DNA of 64,000 nucleotides from Ectobius pallidus (taxonomy: Eukaryota; Arthropoda; Insecta; Blattodea; Ectobiidae). Under the pieces are notes generated by a model. It searched no databases, had not been told where the DNA came from, and was given only the letters and a program-made list of their open reading frames with translations. This document shows positions 48,401 through 55,061 of the stretch, one piece after another (position 1 is the first letter of the stretch; every line of letters starts with the position of its first letter). The translations under genes were made by a program, and so were the position numbers. The stretch is from the NCBI GenBank assembly GCA_964059195.1, contig CAXKWD010000001.1, forward strand, positions 158,770,532 through 158,834,531, in the 5' to 3' direction.

Positions 48401-51400
48401 CAATTCTATTTGAACACCATCCATACCAGGGGATTTCTTATTTTTCGATCTCTCTAGGGCTTCTTCTAATTCCTTTAGTTCGATATTATCAACTTCTGAA
48501 AAATGTATAGGCATATTCTGGTATTCTTTTCCATTAAGGATTTTTGTTTTATCTGTCCACTGTTCTTTAAAATATCGTATCCACTCTTCTCCTGATATTA
48601 CATTTATGTCTGCTTTATCTCTTTCTTGCTGAGACAATTGTTTTATTATTTTATATGCATTTTCTTGTCGACCATGTATATCATGTTCGATATTAGAGAC
48701 GTATCTATCCCAGCTTTCTTTATGCGCTATTCTTACTTTCTTTTTAGTCTGAGCTGCAATCGCTTTATATATCAATAAATCTTCTTCCTTTTTTATCTGT
48801 AACCATTTCAAATATGCTAATTTCTTCTCCGCTATCAAAGCTTTAAGCTCGTCATTCCATATGCAGAGTCCCTTTTTATACTTATTTTTATTTCTAGTAC
48901 CTAGGCATTCGTTTGCAGCCTTTTCTATGGATTTCTTAATATTTATCCATTCTTCATTGATATCATCACTTCCTTTACATTCTTTAGTGTGTAGAGCAAG
49001 TCTTTTGGAGTATAGCTCTCTAATGGATGGTTCTTATAGCAAATGAGTTTTCCAGCATTTCTCTGGGGGTGTTTTCTTATTATGACATTTAGCCCACCTT
49101 GTCTTCAGTTTTACCTTGGCTAACACTAAATAGTGATCAGTGCCAATATTTGCTCCTCTGCGAACTCTTACATCGTCAAATAGACTCCACATCTTTTCGT
49201 TAGCTAAGAAATAGTCAATTATTGATCTGCTTCCCCTTGCTGTCCACGTATATGTATGTATTTCTTTATGTCGGAAGAAGGAATTCATAATACGTAAATT
49301 ATTAAAACATGCAAAGTCTCGAAGTGCTTCTCCATTTTGGTTAATTGTATGTTCTCCATTAATACCAACTATATTGGTGATTGGTATAATTCCTATTCGA
49401 GCATTGAAGTCTCCTACCAAAGCTATATAGTCATTCCTGTTACATTTTTCAATTATATGTTGTAATTGGATATAAAATTTTTCAGATTCTATTTTACGTC
49501 CATCTTCTGGGGCATATACTCCAACTATAGTCAAATACCCTCTATCTATTTTGAATCTCAATATGATTATTCGTTCGCTATACCATGTATATGAGTGAAT
49601 TTTCTTCTCCCATATAGGGCTTATGAGTACAGCTACACCTGCTGATGCTCTTTGTTTCATTGGGACTCCTCCATAGATCATAGTGTACTTTTCCAAATCT
49701 ATCGTTTCTTGCATTTTCTTTTTGGTCTCAGTGATAACGGCTATGTCAATTTCCCTGGCTGAGAGTTCGTTCTGTAGTTCATGGATTTTATCAGTGAGCC
49801 CACATACATTCCATGTTGCTATTTGCATATGTTGAGAAATTCCAAATCGCTTATCCTTAATCATGGTGTAAGGTTTGCCACATAATTATTTGCTTATTAT
49901 TATGTCTTTTTTTGTGTCTGTCTTAATAAGTTGTTATTAAACTTTCATTTATTCAAATATTGTTTGCAGAATATTGAAGGTAAGGTATCTTGTTAAAACA
50001 TAATTATATTACCGGGCATTGTTATTATTATGCATGACCAGCTTTCCAAATCTGGGTGTACAAGAATATTTTTGTACCATCCTTCCTTCTAGCTGTTGGT
50101 ACATTGTGTATATGGAACATATATACAGTTCAAAAGTGCATATACTTGAGTTATATTTATTATTTTATTTTCTTACGTTTGCTGGAAATAATAAAATATT
50201 ATAACATAAGAATATAATGTGTTCAACAAAATCATTGCATTTTCAAGAATGTTCATAATTTTTATAGGAAACAAAGCACATAAACACAGGATGTAGCCTA
50301 TAATATCAAACACAGAGCAAGAACTCATAAATTCAAATGTCTCACATACATTTGAATTTACCTTATGTCAGTTGCAACAACATTATTTTATTTACAAATA
50401 TTTTAAAAATAATATCCAATGGTTTTGAGGCATAATATAAGAACTTATTAGAAATATAGAAATAGTGTGTATAGTCAACTCATATGGTAAATTTAATTTG
50501 TGTATAGTAAATTAAATTTATTTAGTATAGACAACTCATATAGTAAATTAAATTTAAGAACTTATTGTTTAATGTAACATGCATTATATTATTTCTGCTG
50601 CACACGATAACAGAGTTGAAAAGAATGTGCACAACCATTTACAATTTTAGAATGCCACACAATTGCTTAGGGGTTAACTCACATGGAAATTGATGAGAAA
50701 ATGTTTAGTTATGTTTTACATAGTGAAATTTTATGAAAGATTTAAATACAGGTTACTTTCTGCAGGATACAATGGTAATGACTGGCCTCTACAGTTACCA
50801 CCATGACCCTGAGGTGTGGGGAGATCCAGAAGTCTACAGACCTGAGAGGTTCCTAGATGAATCTGGAAACCTTCTGAAAAAGGATCCCACATTGCCTTTT
50901 GGTGCAGGTCAGTATTATGATACATCAAACTGTACAAATCTGATGAGTGGAAAGGTAACTATGCAATAAGTAAAGCCAACATGCGGATTAATACAGGCTT
51001 TATATGAGCCTTTTGCTTGAAAGATAGTAATTGTAAAAATTAATCAGCTGAGAATTTATGGTATGCAGAACAAAAAAAGATACATTGTTTCTGTGGTGTG
51101 CTGTTTGCTGAAATTTTATTATTGTTCCAGGCCCTTTCGTAAGTGGTCCTGAAAGTAAAAATATTATCAAAAAGTTTTTGATTTTCATATATCCTCACTT
51201 AATTTTTCTTGGAGGAATATTAATCTTATTTATTTATGTAGAATTGCATTCCACTATCATTAAATGAATATAAGACCTAGTAGGAGAGTAATACTCCTAA
51301 ATAGATTTACAATCTATCACTCTTCAAATTAAATCATCCAAGCTTATAACAGTACTTAAACAAGAAACTCAGAATCAAAGCTCTACACACATTTATCACT

Positions 51401-54400
51401 CCAGTATTACTATATGCAAGCCAGGTCTTGTCCCTAAGAGTTCACTAGATATTTGTAAAAGGAAGATGGAAAGGAAAACCCTGAGCAGTTCACTATGAGA
51501 GAGTTGTAAAAGGAAGATGGAAAGGAAAACCCTGAGCAGTTCACTATGAGAGAGTTTCAAAAATGAGATTACAAGAAATCACGTCATCCAAGAACATTGC
51601 ACAGCATGCTGCAAGAATCAAATGGAAATGGGCAGGACCAGTGGCATACCAAGGCTACTTGGCGCCCAGGGCTAATTAGATGGTAGTCGCCCCCTAACAC
51701 TAAAAGGTTCAAGGTTCAATGAGTTTAATTTTAACACAGTTTATTGTTCACAATTATTTATTTTTAATAAGTAACATGTTACTTTAACACATTATAAAGA
51801 GAAAAATATGAATGAAATAAAACTGTATTATAAGTGGGGGGCGGGTTTCTATGACATGTCATATTTTTCCCCTTTGCATTATTTCAGGTTTCAGACTAAT
51901 TTAAACCCGATTCCAAGCATCCTGGTGAAAATGGAACGGCTTTTATTGCGCATATAACTGCATATTTAGGAAATTTTCAACTATTGTAGCCCATTTAGTG
52001 TAAATATGCATAATTAGGTCATATTTTTGGCATATTTGTGTGAATATTACAGAAATTTTGAAGTTTCATATCATATTTTGTAAGTTTTGCATTATAATTA
52101 TACTTTCTGAGAATTTCTAATATGAAAATACATTTATTCAAACCATAATGAGCTGAGATGAAATGTGATAGACTGCAAATATTTCAGTATAGACAGATAT
52201 TTTAAATAATTAACACTCTATTTTAATAAAATGTATTGTAATAAAACTTTAAAAAAAATACACAGTGTGTAAGCGGTAAAGTCATATTTTAACGTTTTTT
52301 AGGTTTTAAATGCATGCATATATCCTATTATTTAGGTCATAGAAATCCGCCCCTAATTATAAGGTTAGTTTGTTTGAAAAAAAAATAAAGAGAAAAGAAG
52401 TTTCAGAGTCATAACAAAAATTTTAAAATGTGCCTTCCTAGCCTTGATGGATGCAAACTTATTTAGGCCTATAATACAGTTGAAGTCTATAGTAGCATCC
52501 ACATCATGTTCAATTGATACAATTGCTAAATTACACCGTAAACTTTTCCTGTGTGCTCGGCGCCCACCACCTATTTCGTATTGTCTATAAATTGTTTAAA
52601 AAGAAACGTTTATTTCATTTCTAAATAATATTACTGCAGTATTTAACAACGTAATAAAGAAAATTTGTCCATTAAAACCTTATATTTTGCCTGAAAAAAA
52701 TATTTTTTCTTAATCTAAAAAAAGATGTTTTTCAATTTTGGCGCCCCCCTCTTTACGGCGCCCGGTGCGGCCGCCCCGTTCGCACCCCCCTTGGTACGCT
52801 ACTGGGCAGGACATATTGCGAGGCTTCACCATGACAGATGGGTACAAAATTCCTATATGTGGGACCCCTATATTGGAAGAAGAAACCGAGGCAGACCAAG
52901 AATCAGATGGGCAGCCTACTTCAAACAGCTAGTAGGGCCACAGTGGTCCAGTGTGGGACAGTGTAGAAATGTTTGGAAAGATTGTGAGAGAAAATTAAGA
53001 CAGCAAAAAACAATGAAAATGTACTTGAAAAACTAAACTAAATATACATAAATATAAGAATCATTAGTCAGTGCAAGAGAGGATCAAAGTATGGAAGAAT
53101 TAAAATACACATGTGCAAACTCAAAAGGAATAGCTCACCACCTTAGCCTTCTAGATAGAAGCCCTTCGTGGGACGCTACAGGCTCCATTCTTTCATTATA
53201 ACAGTAAGTTATGCCTGTCAAAAAGAGGTGTTCAGAACCAAAAAGATATATCAGTTCTATGTTTTGATTAAATTCATACATAAAAGTATATTATAAGTAT
53301 TGCTTCATACTACAGAGGCAGTAAGCTAGATAGCAACCTTCAATAGAAAACCACTTTATGCCCCCAGCTTTCAAATCTCACCACTTCATGGCATAGCCTG
53401 TCTTAACAGTTCTTTTCTTTTGCTATTAAACAGTCTAAAAATAAATTGTGTCTGAAAAGTATCTGTGATCATAATATCTGTAAACTACAAAAATAAATTT
53501 CTGAATGCCTGTTAGAATAAAATTTCAAATGTATTTTTGCTTTGAAAAGGAAAATTCTTTTATCAGATGGATGGTTACCATTTTTAGACTTGAAAATTAT
53601 TAGGACTCAAAACAAATTGGAATTCGAAATTTGTTGACAATTACATCAAATATAATAAATTCAATCCAAGACCTCACCAATTTGCAGTTTTTAATAGTTT
53701 AACATATAAGCTTAGACTGACCCACATACCACTAAGAAATGAAGAATATAATATTGAATACCAACACATAAATGAAGTGGTTATGACAAATGGTTTCAAG
53801 TTCAATTTCATTGACAAGTTGATTGCTAAACACGATAAACAAAAAGAGATTAAAGAAATAACTACATTGGTTAATACAGAAAAAACCCAACCTATTTACA
53901 AGCAAGTTCTCTTTTCATCCTAACTTGTTCCAAAAATTTGAAAAAGTATTTAATGAATACATCAAACTAGCACCATACAACAAATATAATTTGAGGAATC
54001 TACTTAATCACCCACTTAAAAACAGCACACCAGTTATGAAATTATCATAAATTTAACAAATGGATTGCAATAAAATTTACATTGGACAAAGAGAAATTTG
54101 GAGACTAGAATGAAAGAACATCTGAGAAATAAAAAATTCATACAGACATATAAATCAGCAGCAGCACATCATTCTTGGACATATGACCACCACATTAAAA
54201 AAGATACCAGATTACTCAAACATGATAAAAGACCAATGGAACTCAATACGTACTTGGGGAAAAATCTTTATAGTGATAAAATTCATTATTATGAATTTTG
54301 AAATTTCTCCAGTTAATGGCATCATCAGAATGACCAATTACAAACAGAGAGGACATCAGAGAAAGAATTACCAGCCATAGCCGCGAGAATGCCAGTCGAC

Positions 54401-54790
54401 CATTAGCCAAGGATGGCAATGATGGTTTTCCCCCAAATTAGTCCACTATAGCTATTGTTTATTGTCTATTGTCATAAAAATTAGACGGAAGTGGAGCTAT
54501 GAGTGTTTATAAGTTGACCATTTTTAATAATGATTCAATAGCTTTACTAATTATATCACTTTTTATTGATATGAAAGGTAATTAATTGCTAATTCTGCTG
54601 TTTTTTAGGAAAGAGAATGTGTGCTGGAGAAACATTTGCTCGCCAGAACATGTGGCTCATACTGATAGGACTGCTACAGAATTTTACTTTTGCTGTTCCA
54701 AAGGGGCAGAAACCACCTCCTAAGATGCTTCTTGAAGGCTTCCACCAGCTTGGTCCTGAAATGTGGTTTAGACCAGTACCTCGAAACTAA
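24315..54790 (+). CDS. Cytochrome P450 (CYP2 clan, CYP304/305-like), nine exons, 505 aa
   Basis: Microsomal haem-thiolate monooxygenase; substrate unknown. Coding exons: 24315-24405, 26685-26933, 29463-29626, 30583-30855, 32361-32478, 32952-33132, 46469-46586, 50766-50907, 54609-54790. All introns are GT-AG and the phases join without a stop (1518 nt). Landmarks: N-terminal hydrophobic anchor (residues 2-18), PPGP hinge at about 29-32, C-helix W123-x3-R127, ExxR E369-R372, PERF 424-427, haem loop FGAGKRMCAG with Cys450. The I-helix reads S312-S-V-T-T-I317 where AGx(D/E)TT is usual: Thr316 is kept, the acidic residue is Thr315. Length is normal for an insect P450. Introns 2, 6, 7 and 8 hold nested transposons, but every exon and splice site I checked is intact, so the gene is probably functional. 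Family placement is inference. Confidence 0.93.
24898..25255. mobile_element. Possible MITE with short TIRs
   Basis: ACAAGTGCCATACG at the left and (reverse complement of 25241-25255) ACAAGTGCCGTAAG at the right are inverted. No target duplication found. A related palindromic CGCTTACGGCAC lies inside. Weak call, in P450 intron 1. Confidence 0.25.
26685..26933 (+). CDS. P450 exon 2
   Basis: Residues 31-113. Starts GPPSLPVYG, completing the PPGP hinge, and runs through the A-helix/beta-1 region (GFYLGNVPTVIACDIETIKE) to the B-helix and B-C loop (FLGRMD). Acceptor CTTGTAG, donor CTACTAG|GTAAAG, phase 1. Confidence 0.9.
27560..27948 (-). pseudogene. Degenerate ORF in the pogo-like element
   Basis: A 98-codon frame (27652-27948) continues after a frameshift near 27665 into HIIEDNPEEYVLKFIQLVSF on the minus strand. 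It is Ser/Asp-rich at its start (ESSSDDD). It sits where the transposase C-terminal tail would be, but I do not recognise catalytic residues. Not a gene of the host. Confidence 0.4.
28279..29011. mobile_element. hAT element nested in pogo-like element, 733 bp
   Basis: Termini CAGGGGCGTATTCA and (right, reverse complement) CAGGGGCATATCCA are flanked by identical 8-bp TCTGAAAA at 28271-28278 and 29012-29019. No transposase. Being inside the 27219-29078 element, it is the younger insertion. Confidence 0.9.
29463..29626 (+). CDS. P450 exon 3: C-helix
   Basis: Residues 114-168. Contains DGPLWAHQRRYTLRYMRDFG, with the WxxxR pair that contacts a haem propionate in P450s. Acceptor TTTCTTAG, donor GACAAG|GTGAGG, phase 0. 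Confidence 0.92.
30583..30855 (+). CDS. P450 exon 4
   Basis: Residues 169-259, covering the substrate-recognition F-G region (MFAGDKFSHKDH ... GASTPTGGALVLTPW). Acceptor ACTACAG, donor ATCCGT|GTAAGT, phase 0. The last exonic codon is Arg (CGT). Confidence 0.92.
31200..31373 (+). mobile_element. LINE 3' tail (+), P450 intron 4
   Basis: Ends with GACGAAGCCAAAAATTTG, then GGTGAATAAATAAATTGAAT. It matches, on the opposite strand, the tail at 12148-12200. No coding remnant. Confidence 0.55.
32361..32478 (+). CDS. P450 exon 5
   Basis: Residues 260-298 (KAIEEHKRTYS ... FIDVYLKEIKE), the region before the I-helix. Acceptor CTTTTTAG, donor TTTACAG|GTAAAT, phase 1. Confidence 0.92.
32952..33132 (+). 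CDS. P450 exon 6: I-helix with atypical SSVTTI
   Basis: Residues 299-359. The I-helix reads DLMVSSVTTITAT in place of AGx(D/E)TT. The J-helix HHPEVQLKIQKEID follows in normal form. Acceptor TTTTATAG, donor CAAAA|GTGAGT, phase 2. The next intron (33133-46468) contains the nested retrotransposon stack. Confidence 0.92.
33360..33543 (+). mobile_element. SINE-like repeat (AAGGTAAAAGG ... CTCCTGGTACTCATTT)
   Basis: Contains AAAGGTAAAAGGTAAAATGA, then GGGCCATGAAGTTCC, ATATGCACCGGCCACTTTTT and AACTCCTGGTACTCATTTCG. I recognise this arrangement as a repeat common in invertebrate genomes. Sits just inside the left end of the long-TIR element copy 2. Confidence 0.5.
33729..35124 (-). repeat. 3' LTR of the gypsy element
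   Basis: 1396 bp. In element sense it runs TGTAACCGATC... to ...CGAACAGGTATA. The element-3' end (33729-33950) holds five degenerate copies of GCCAATTTATAACTGTTCG. A tRNA-like segment lies at 33972-34033 on the other strand. Two short + frames (34182-34388, 34950-35162) show no known domain. Confidence 0.95.
35125..36636 (-). other. Gypsy non-coding region between pol and 3' LTR
   Basis: 1.5 kb, no frame above 75 codons on the element strand, so no env. Just before the 3' LTR the element-sense sequence is AGCGTTCGGACATT; a typical polypurine tract is not evident. Confidence 0.6.
36637..40619 (-). CDS. pol: Pol polyprotein (PR-RT-RNaseH-IN), made by -1 frameshift
   Basis: About 1325 codons, entered by frameshift at 40620. 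No ATG exists near the start, and the frame is open through the gag end. Domains: protease DTGSD (about residue 223); RT with FWQIPL, VPFGC and YLDD (about 615); RNase H with ATDAS and a DH pair (about 763-840); integrase with H-x-H...CHLC zinc site (about 1000-1030), then D in CGDILGP, D in TDNAS and E in SERY, with 34 residues between the second D and E by my count. The C-terminal GPLVI...YRKQLLRPYHV looks like a GPY/F-type module, inference. No inactivating change seen. Replicates the element in particles and integrates the cDNA. Confidence 0.92.
40574..40626 (-). promoter_or_regulatory. -1 ribosomal frameshift signal: UUUAAAC plus downstream stem(s)
   Basis: In gag frame the message reads GUU-GU|U-UUA-AAC-GAC-UAA; U-UUA-AAC (40626-40620) is a classical X-XXY-YYZ slippery heptamer. 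Slipping back one base after AAC continues as CGA-CUA-AGG-GCA into pol. Five nt later AGGGC (40614-40610) pairs with GCCCU (40586-40582), and GGAAC (40603-40599) can pair with GUUCU (40578-40574). The two stems are interlaced, as in an H-type pseudoknot. Stems are short (5 bp each, one wobble) and the middle loop is 12 nt, so the structure is a prediction; the heptamer and frames are directly visible. Confidence 0.85.
40614..43037 (-). CDS. gag: Gag-like protein of the gypsy element, 807 aa
   Basis: Structural protein of the retrotransposon particle. Residues about 85-275 are built of ~18-residue units, SQNTTLTETINSMQTELN and variants, predicting a long coiled coil; similar spacing continues in shorter units to about 350. 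A Pro/Thr/Asn linker follows. Residues about 425-590 look like the retrotransposon Gag fold (PTFEDKQKTNPVRYLRELK, then SAARWFN and FIKALCLHYPF). The C-terminal ~170 residues are Asn/Arg/Tyr-rich with RG and NN repeats and no CCHC zinc knuckle. The first Met (ATG at 43035-43037) opens MRLRNNKIKMSV; the second Met may also serve. The stop (40614-40616) lies 3 nt past a UUUAAAC slip site. Confidence 0.88.
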   Translation of the reverse strand: MRLRNNKIKMSVKTVQVITCSSDPEPQHESLHPVSNDESSLQSSELDNRNVNVSENLTAGVTSQSAVPTDTMSSNPEIATVNVNALQQIMNAITSLASQNTALTETINSLQTESNSQNTTLTETINSMQTELNSQNTNLTTTINALQTEFNSQNTTLTETINSMQTEFKTELNNQMNSLQTEFNNQNTNLNTTINSLQTEFNSKMHSMQTECNNQNTNLTTTINSLQNEFNSQNTTLTTTINSMQTELNENLNAELTSQTSNLTQLMQNHRQQVAEELIQIDSRVTQVGTQVEAVQTEVRTQVDGIRNHVSAVEREVRSNNTRLVSLNSELDRLRHRLRDQEDRTESTVLVSDRGEIASTSSALPDTPTDTPTIPPLPASLPRSNNGLNHHTAGNSNPNNNNNHQNFNPSNQIGFTLSQSDLPLPTFEDKQKTNPVRYLRELKTFFNLRNVPEQLKMIMVSRSLKGSAARWFNVVNDTLELNMQTFEESFLREFWSISDQERLKGQIFHGSFDRNSGQTYMEHFISLCDSKQLLTPSIEDEVFIKALCLHYPFSIKNSLIVASPKTIPDMIALLKSLQESPFPPQKINKSQVTNTNQGLKRNINYVQTKPNQNAFGCETRTGSAQLCEEHQQVNENETNVTQENSSDSPGQFWRNTPYQRGNRTSYWRSRNFRYRPYYFNNGRNYSSYNNGFRNNNSQDQNYNNNYNSNNYNGYTNNNNFTGSNQNNRNNYGRRPYNGTPRWFHRTQYNQGFFRPSFRGRNNSRRGLNRYANNNGQNNENQHNTTNNNHENSNNDHQSPPPTVVLND
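43038..43556 (-). other. Gypsy 5' leader
   Basis: About 520 nt between the 5' LTR and gag. Includes the primer-binding site and a small GGTGAATGTTGAT duplication (43360-43385). No uORF of note. Confidence 0.55.
43537..43553 (-). promoter_or_regulatory. Candidate primer-binding site
   Basis: In element sense TGGCTCCCATCTCAGGG starts 3 nt after the 5' LTR. TGG at the start is expected for pairing with a tRNA CCA end. The first eight bases, TGGCTCCC, resemble the complement of a tRNA-Asp 3' end from memory, but the rest differs, so the primer identity is open. Confidence 0.55.
43557..44952 (-). repeat. 5' LTR of the gypsy element
   Basis: Same length as the 33729 copy at a constant offset of 9828, matching wherever I compared. 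It should carry the promoter of the element; I could not assign a TATA box or initiator with confidence. Confidence 0.95.
45058..46016. mobile_element. Probable solo LTR, 959 bp
   Basis: Begins TGTTCAGTTATG and ends GTTATACA, with TG...CA ends. It is flanked by the 5-bp repeat CCCAG at 45053-45057 and 46017-46021. Copy 1 of the host element (10108-10130) has TTCCCAGCATGC uninterrupted, confirming that this block is an insertion. A 94-codon minus frame inside (45065-45349) has a Lys-rich helix-like sequence and no known domain. The superfamily is undetermined; it is not the adjacent gypsy LTR. Confidence 0.65.
46469..46586 (+). CDS. P450 exon 7: ExxR
   Basis: Residues 359-398, starting NMPYVEASFRELMR. 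E369-R372 form the K-helix ExxR pair; HRATEDTTLGGYNIPK is the beta-1 segment. Acceptor TGTTATAG, donor CCTAAG|GTGAGA, phase 0. Confidence 0.93.
46913..47350 (-). pseudogene. LINE C-terminal segment beyond the MITE
   Basis: Frame with AAEMRFLRSVAGVTRLDHIR and NELRN-like DEIRNNLKVNSL, then W-W-E-H-V-Q-H-M (47200-46913). This is the usual tail of such LINE proteins (MRFLR...R...I...L...W.GH). Frameshifted relative to the RT. Confidence 0.7.
47359..47513. mobile_element. hAT MITE, 155 bp, inside the LINE
   Basis: Near-perfect inverted termini CAGTGGCGGACGCAGA / TCTGCGTCCGCCACTG, flanked by 8-bp GTGTAGGA at 47351-47358 and 47514-47521. The MITE inserted into the RT coding region, so it is younger than the LINE insertion or was carried in the source copy. 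Confidence 0.95.
47514..49033 (-). pseudogene. LINE reverse transcriptase, interrupted
   Basis: The frame carries SPGMDGVQIELIK, TNYRGISLL, SGFRKGRSCIDNIF, LLFIDYQKAFDNIKRE, GVRQGCSLLPTLFNLYLDEA and the catalytic LLFADDQAIL, the motif set of RTE-type RT. It is cut at 47513 by a hAT MITE, after which translation reads MITE sequence. The C-terminal region resumes at 46913-47350. Confidence 0.85.
49034..49862 (-). pseudogene. LINE endonuclease domain (EEP family)
   Basis: IATWNVCGLTDK opens the exonuclease-endonuclease-phosphatase fold, followed by ITETKKK (catalytic E), GVYAPE, VGDFNARIG (D/N pair) and TDHYLVLAKV (catalytic DH). Nearly full length. It ends at an in-frame TAA (49034-49036), after which the RT continues in the same frame from near 49030 to 47514. 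Confidence 0.85.
50766..50907 (+). CDS. P450 exon 8: PERF
   Basis: Residues 399-445, with YRPERFLDES (third Arg of the ERR triad) and the first part of the haem loop LPFGAG. Acceptor TTTCTGCAG, donor GGTGCAG|GTCAGT, phase 1. Confidence 0.93.
51453..51554 (+). repeat. 51-bp perfect tandem duplication (17 codons)
   Basis: TTGTAAAAGGAAGATGGAAA begins at 51453 and again at 51504, each followed by GGAAAACCCTGAGCAGTTCA and CTATGAGAGAG. Period 51 bp, in frame with the decayed LINE. Confidence 0.95.
51639..52804. mobile_element. hAT element inside LINE fragment, 1166 bp
   Basis: Termini CAGTGGCATACCAAGG and (right, reverse complement) CAGTAGCGTACCAAGG are flanked by perfect GGCAGGAC at 51631-51638 and 52805-52812. 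No transposase recognised. The right end has a GC-rich segment (GGCGCCCGGTGCGGCCG). Confidence 0.93.
53580..54430 (+). pseudogene. Penelope-like element: connector and GIY-YIG fragment, copy 2
   Basis: Sense strand. Starting about 53690: FAVFNSLTYKLRLTHIPLRN, then NGFKFNFIDKLIAKHDKQKE, the RT-to-nuclease connector. A decayed stretch follows, then CNKIYIGQREIWR (the YIG half of GIY-YIG) at about 54065. The frame then shifts to ETRMKEHLRN...AAAHHSW (54098-54301). Several indels make it non-functional. Its 3' end shares GCCAGTCGACC with the 11.1-kb copy. In P450 intron 8. Confidence 0.8.
54609..54790 (+). CDS. P450 exon 9: haem-ligand Cys and C-terminus
   Basis: Begins by completing Gly446 and reads KRMCAGETFARQ; Cys450 is the haem ligand. 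Ends FRPVPRN TAA at 54788-54790. Same length and phase as the upstream paralogue exon at 1518-1699. Confidence 0.95.
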
Positions 54791-55055
54791 TTCCTTTTGC
54801 CTTCATTGTGGCTATGTTTAAAAAACTTTTAACTATTGTTTTTTTTATAATTTGTAAATGAAGATATTGTAATCCAAGATTCTGAATTTGTCCTGTATGG
54901 AATTTCAGAACTAATATTTTCATGTTTAATACTGTCTTTTGTTTAAAGATATTAATGTTACTGGTACCAATGCAAGGATGAAATGTATGTATTATCCTAT
55001 TATATAATGTTATTTTTGAAGTATTTGTGACTATTATAACATTTTTTACATTCCT

Positions 55056-55061
55056 AATAAA
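55056..55061 (+). terminator. AATAAA poly(A) signal of the complete P450
   Basis: AATAAA, followed by AATTATGCTC, lies 266 nt after the stop codon at 54788-54790. No nearer AATAAA was noted. Confidence 0.5.

Larger units (their letters stand above)
46856..49862 (-). mobile_element. RTE-like LINE with 12-bp target duplication
   Basis: Minus-strand non-LTR element, flanked by ATGGTGTAAGGT at 46844-46855 and 49863-49874. The 3' tail is (GAA)n (46856-46876 reads CTTCTT on plus). It encodes endonuclease then reverse transcriptase in one frame, interrupted by one in-frame stop and a 155-bp hAT MITE. The apparent first ATG straddles the insertion junction (49862-49864), so the original start has been lost or lies at the internal Met of MQIATWN. 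Sits in P450 intron 7 opposite to the gene. Confidence 0.9.
51330..53036 (+). pseudogene. LINE C-terminal fragment split by a hAT element
   Basis: Left part (51380-51638) encodes KALHTFITPVLLYASQV, then ARIKWKWAG; right part (52805-53036) continues GHIARLHHDRWVQNSYMWDP, GRPRIRW and WKDCERKLRQQ. This is the typical LINE tail WAGHxAR...RGRPRxRW. The two halves are rejoined by removing the hAT and one 8-bp duplicate. The left half also has a 51-bp duplication and a stop in each copy. 5' truncated; in P450 intron 8. Confidence 0.8.
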
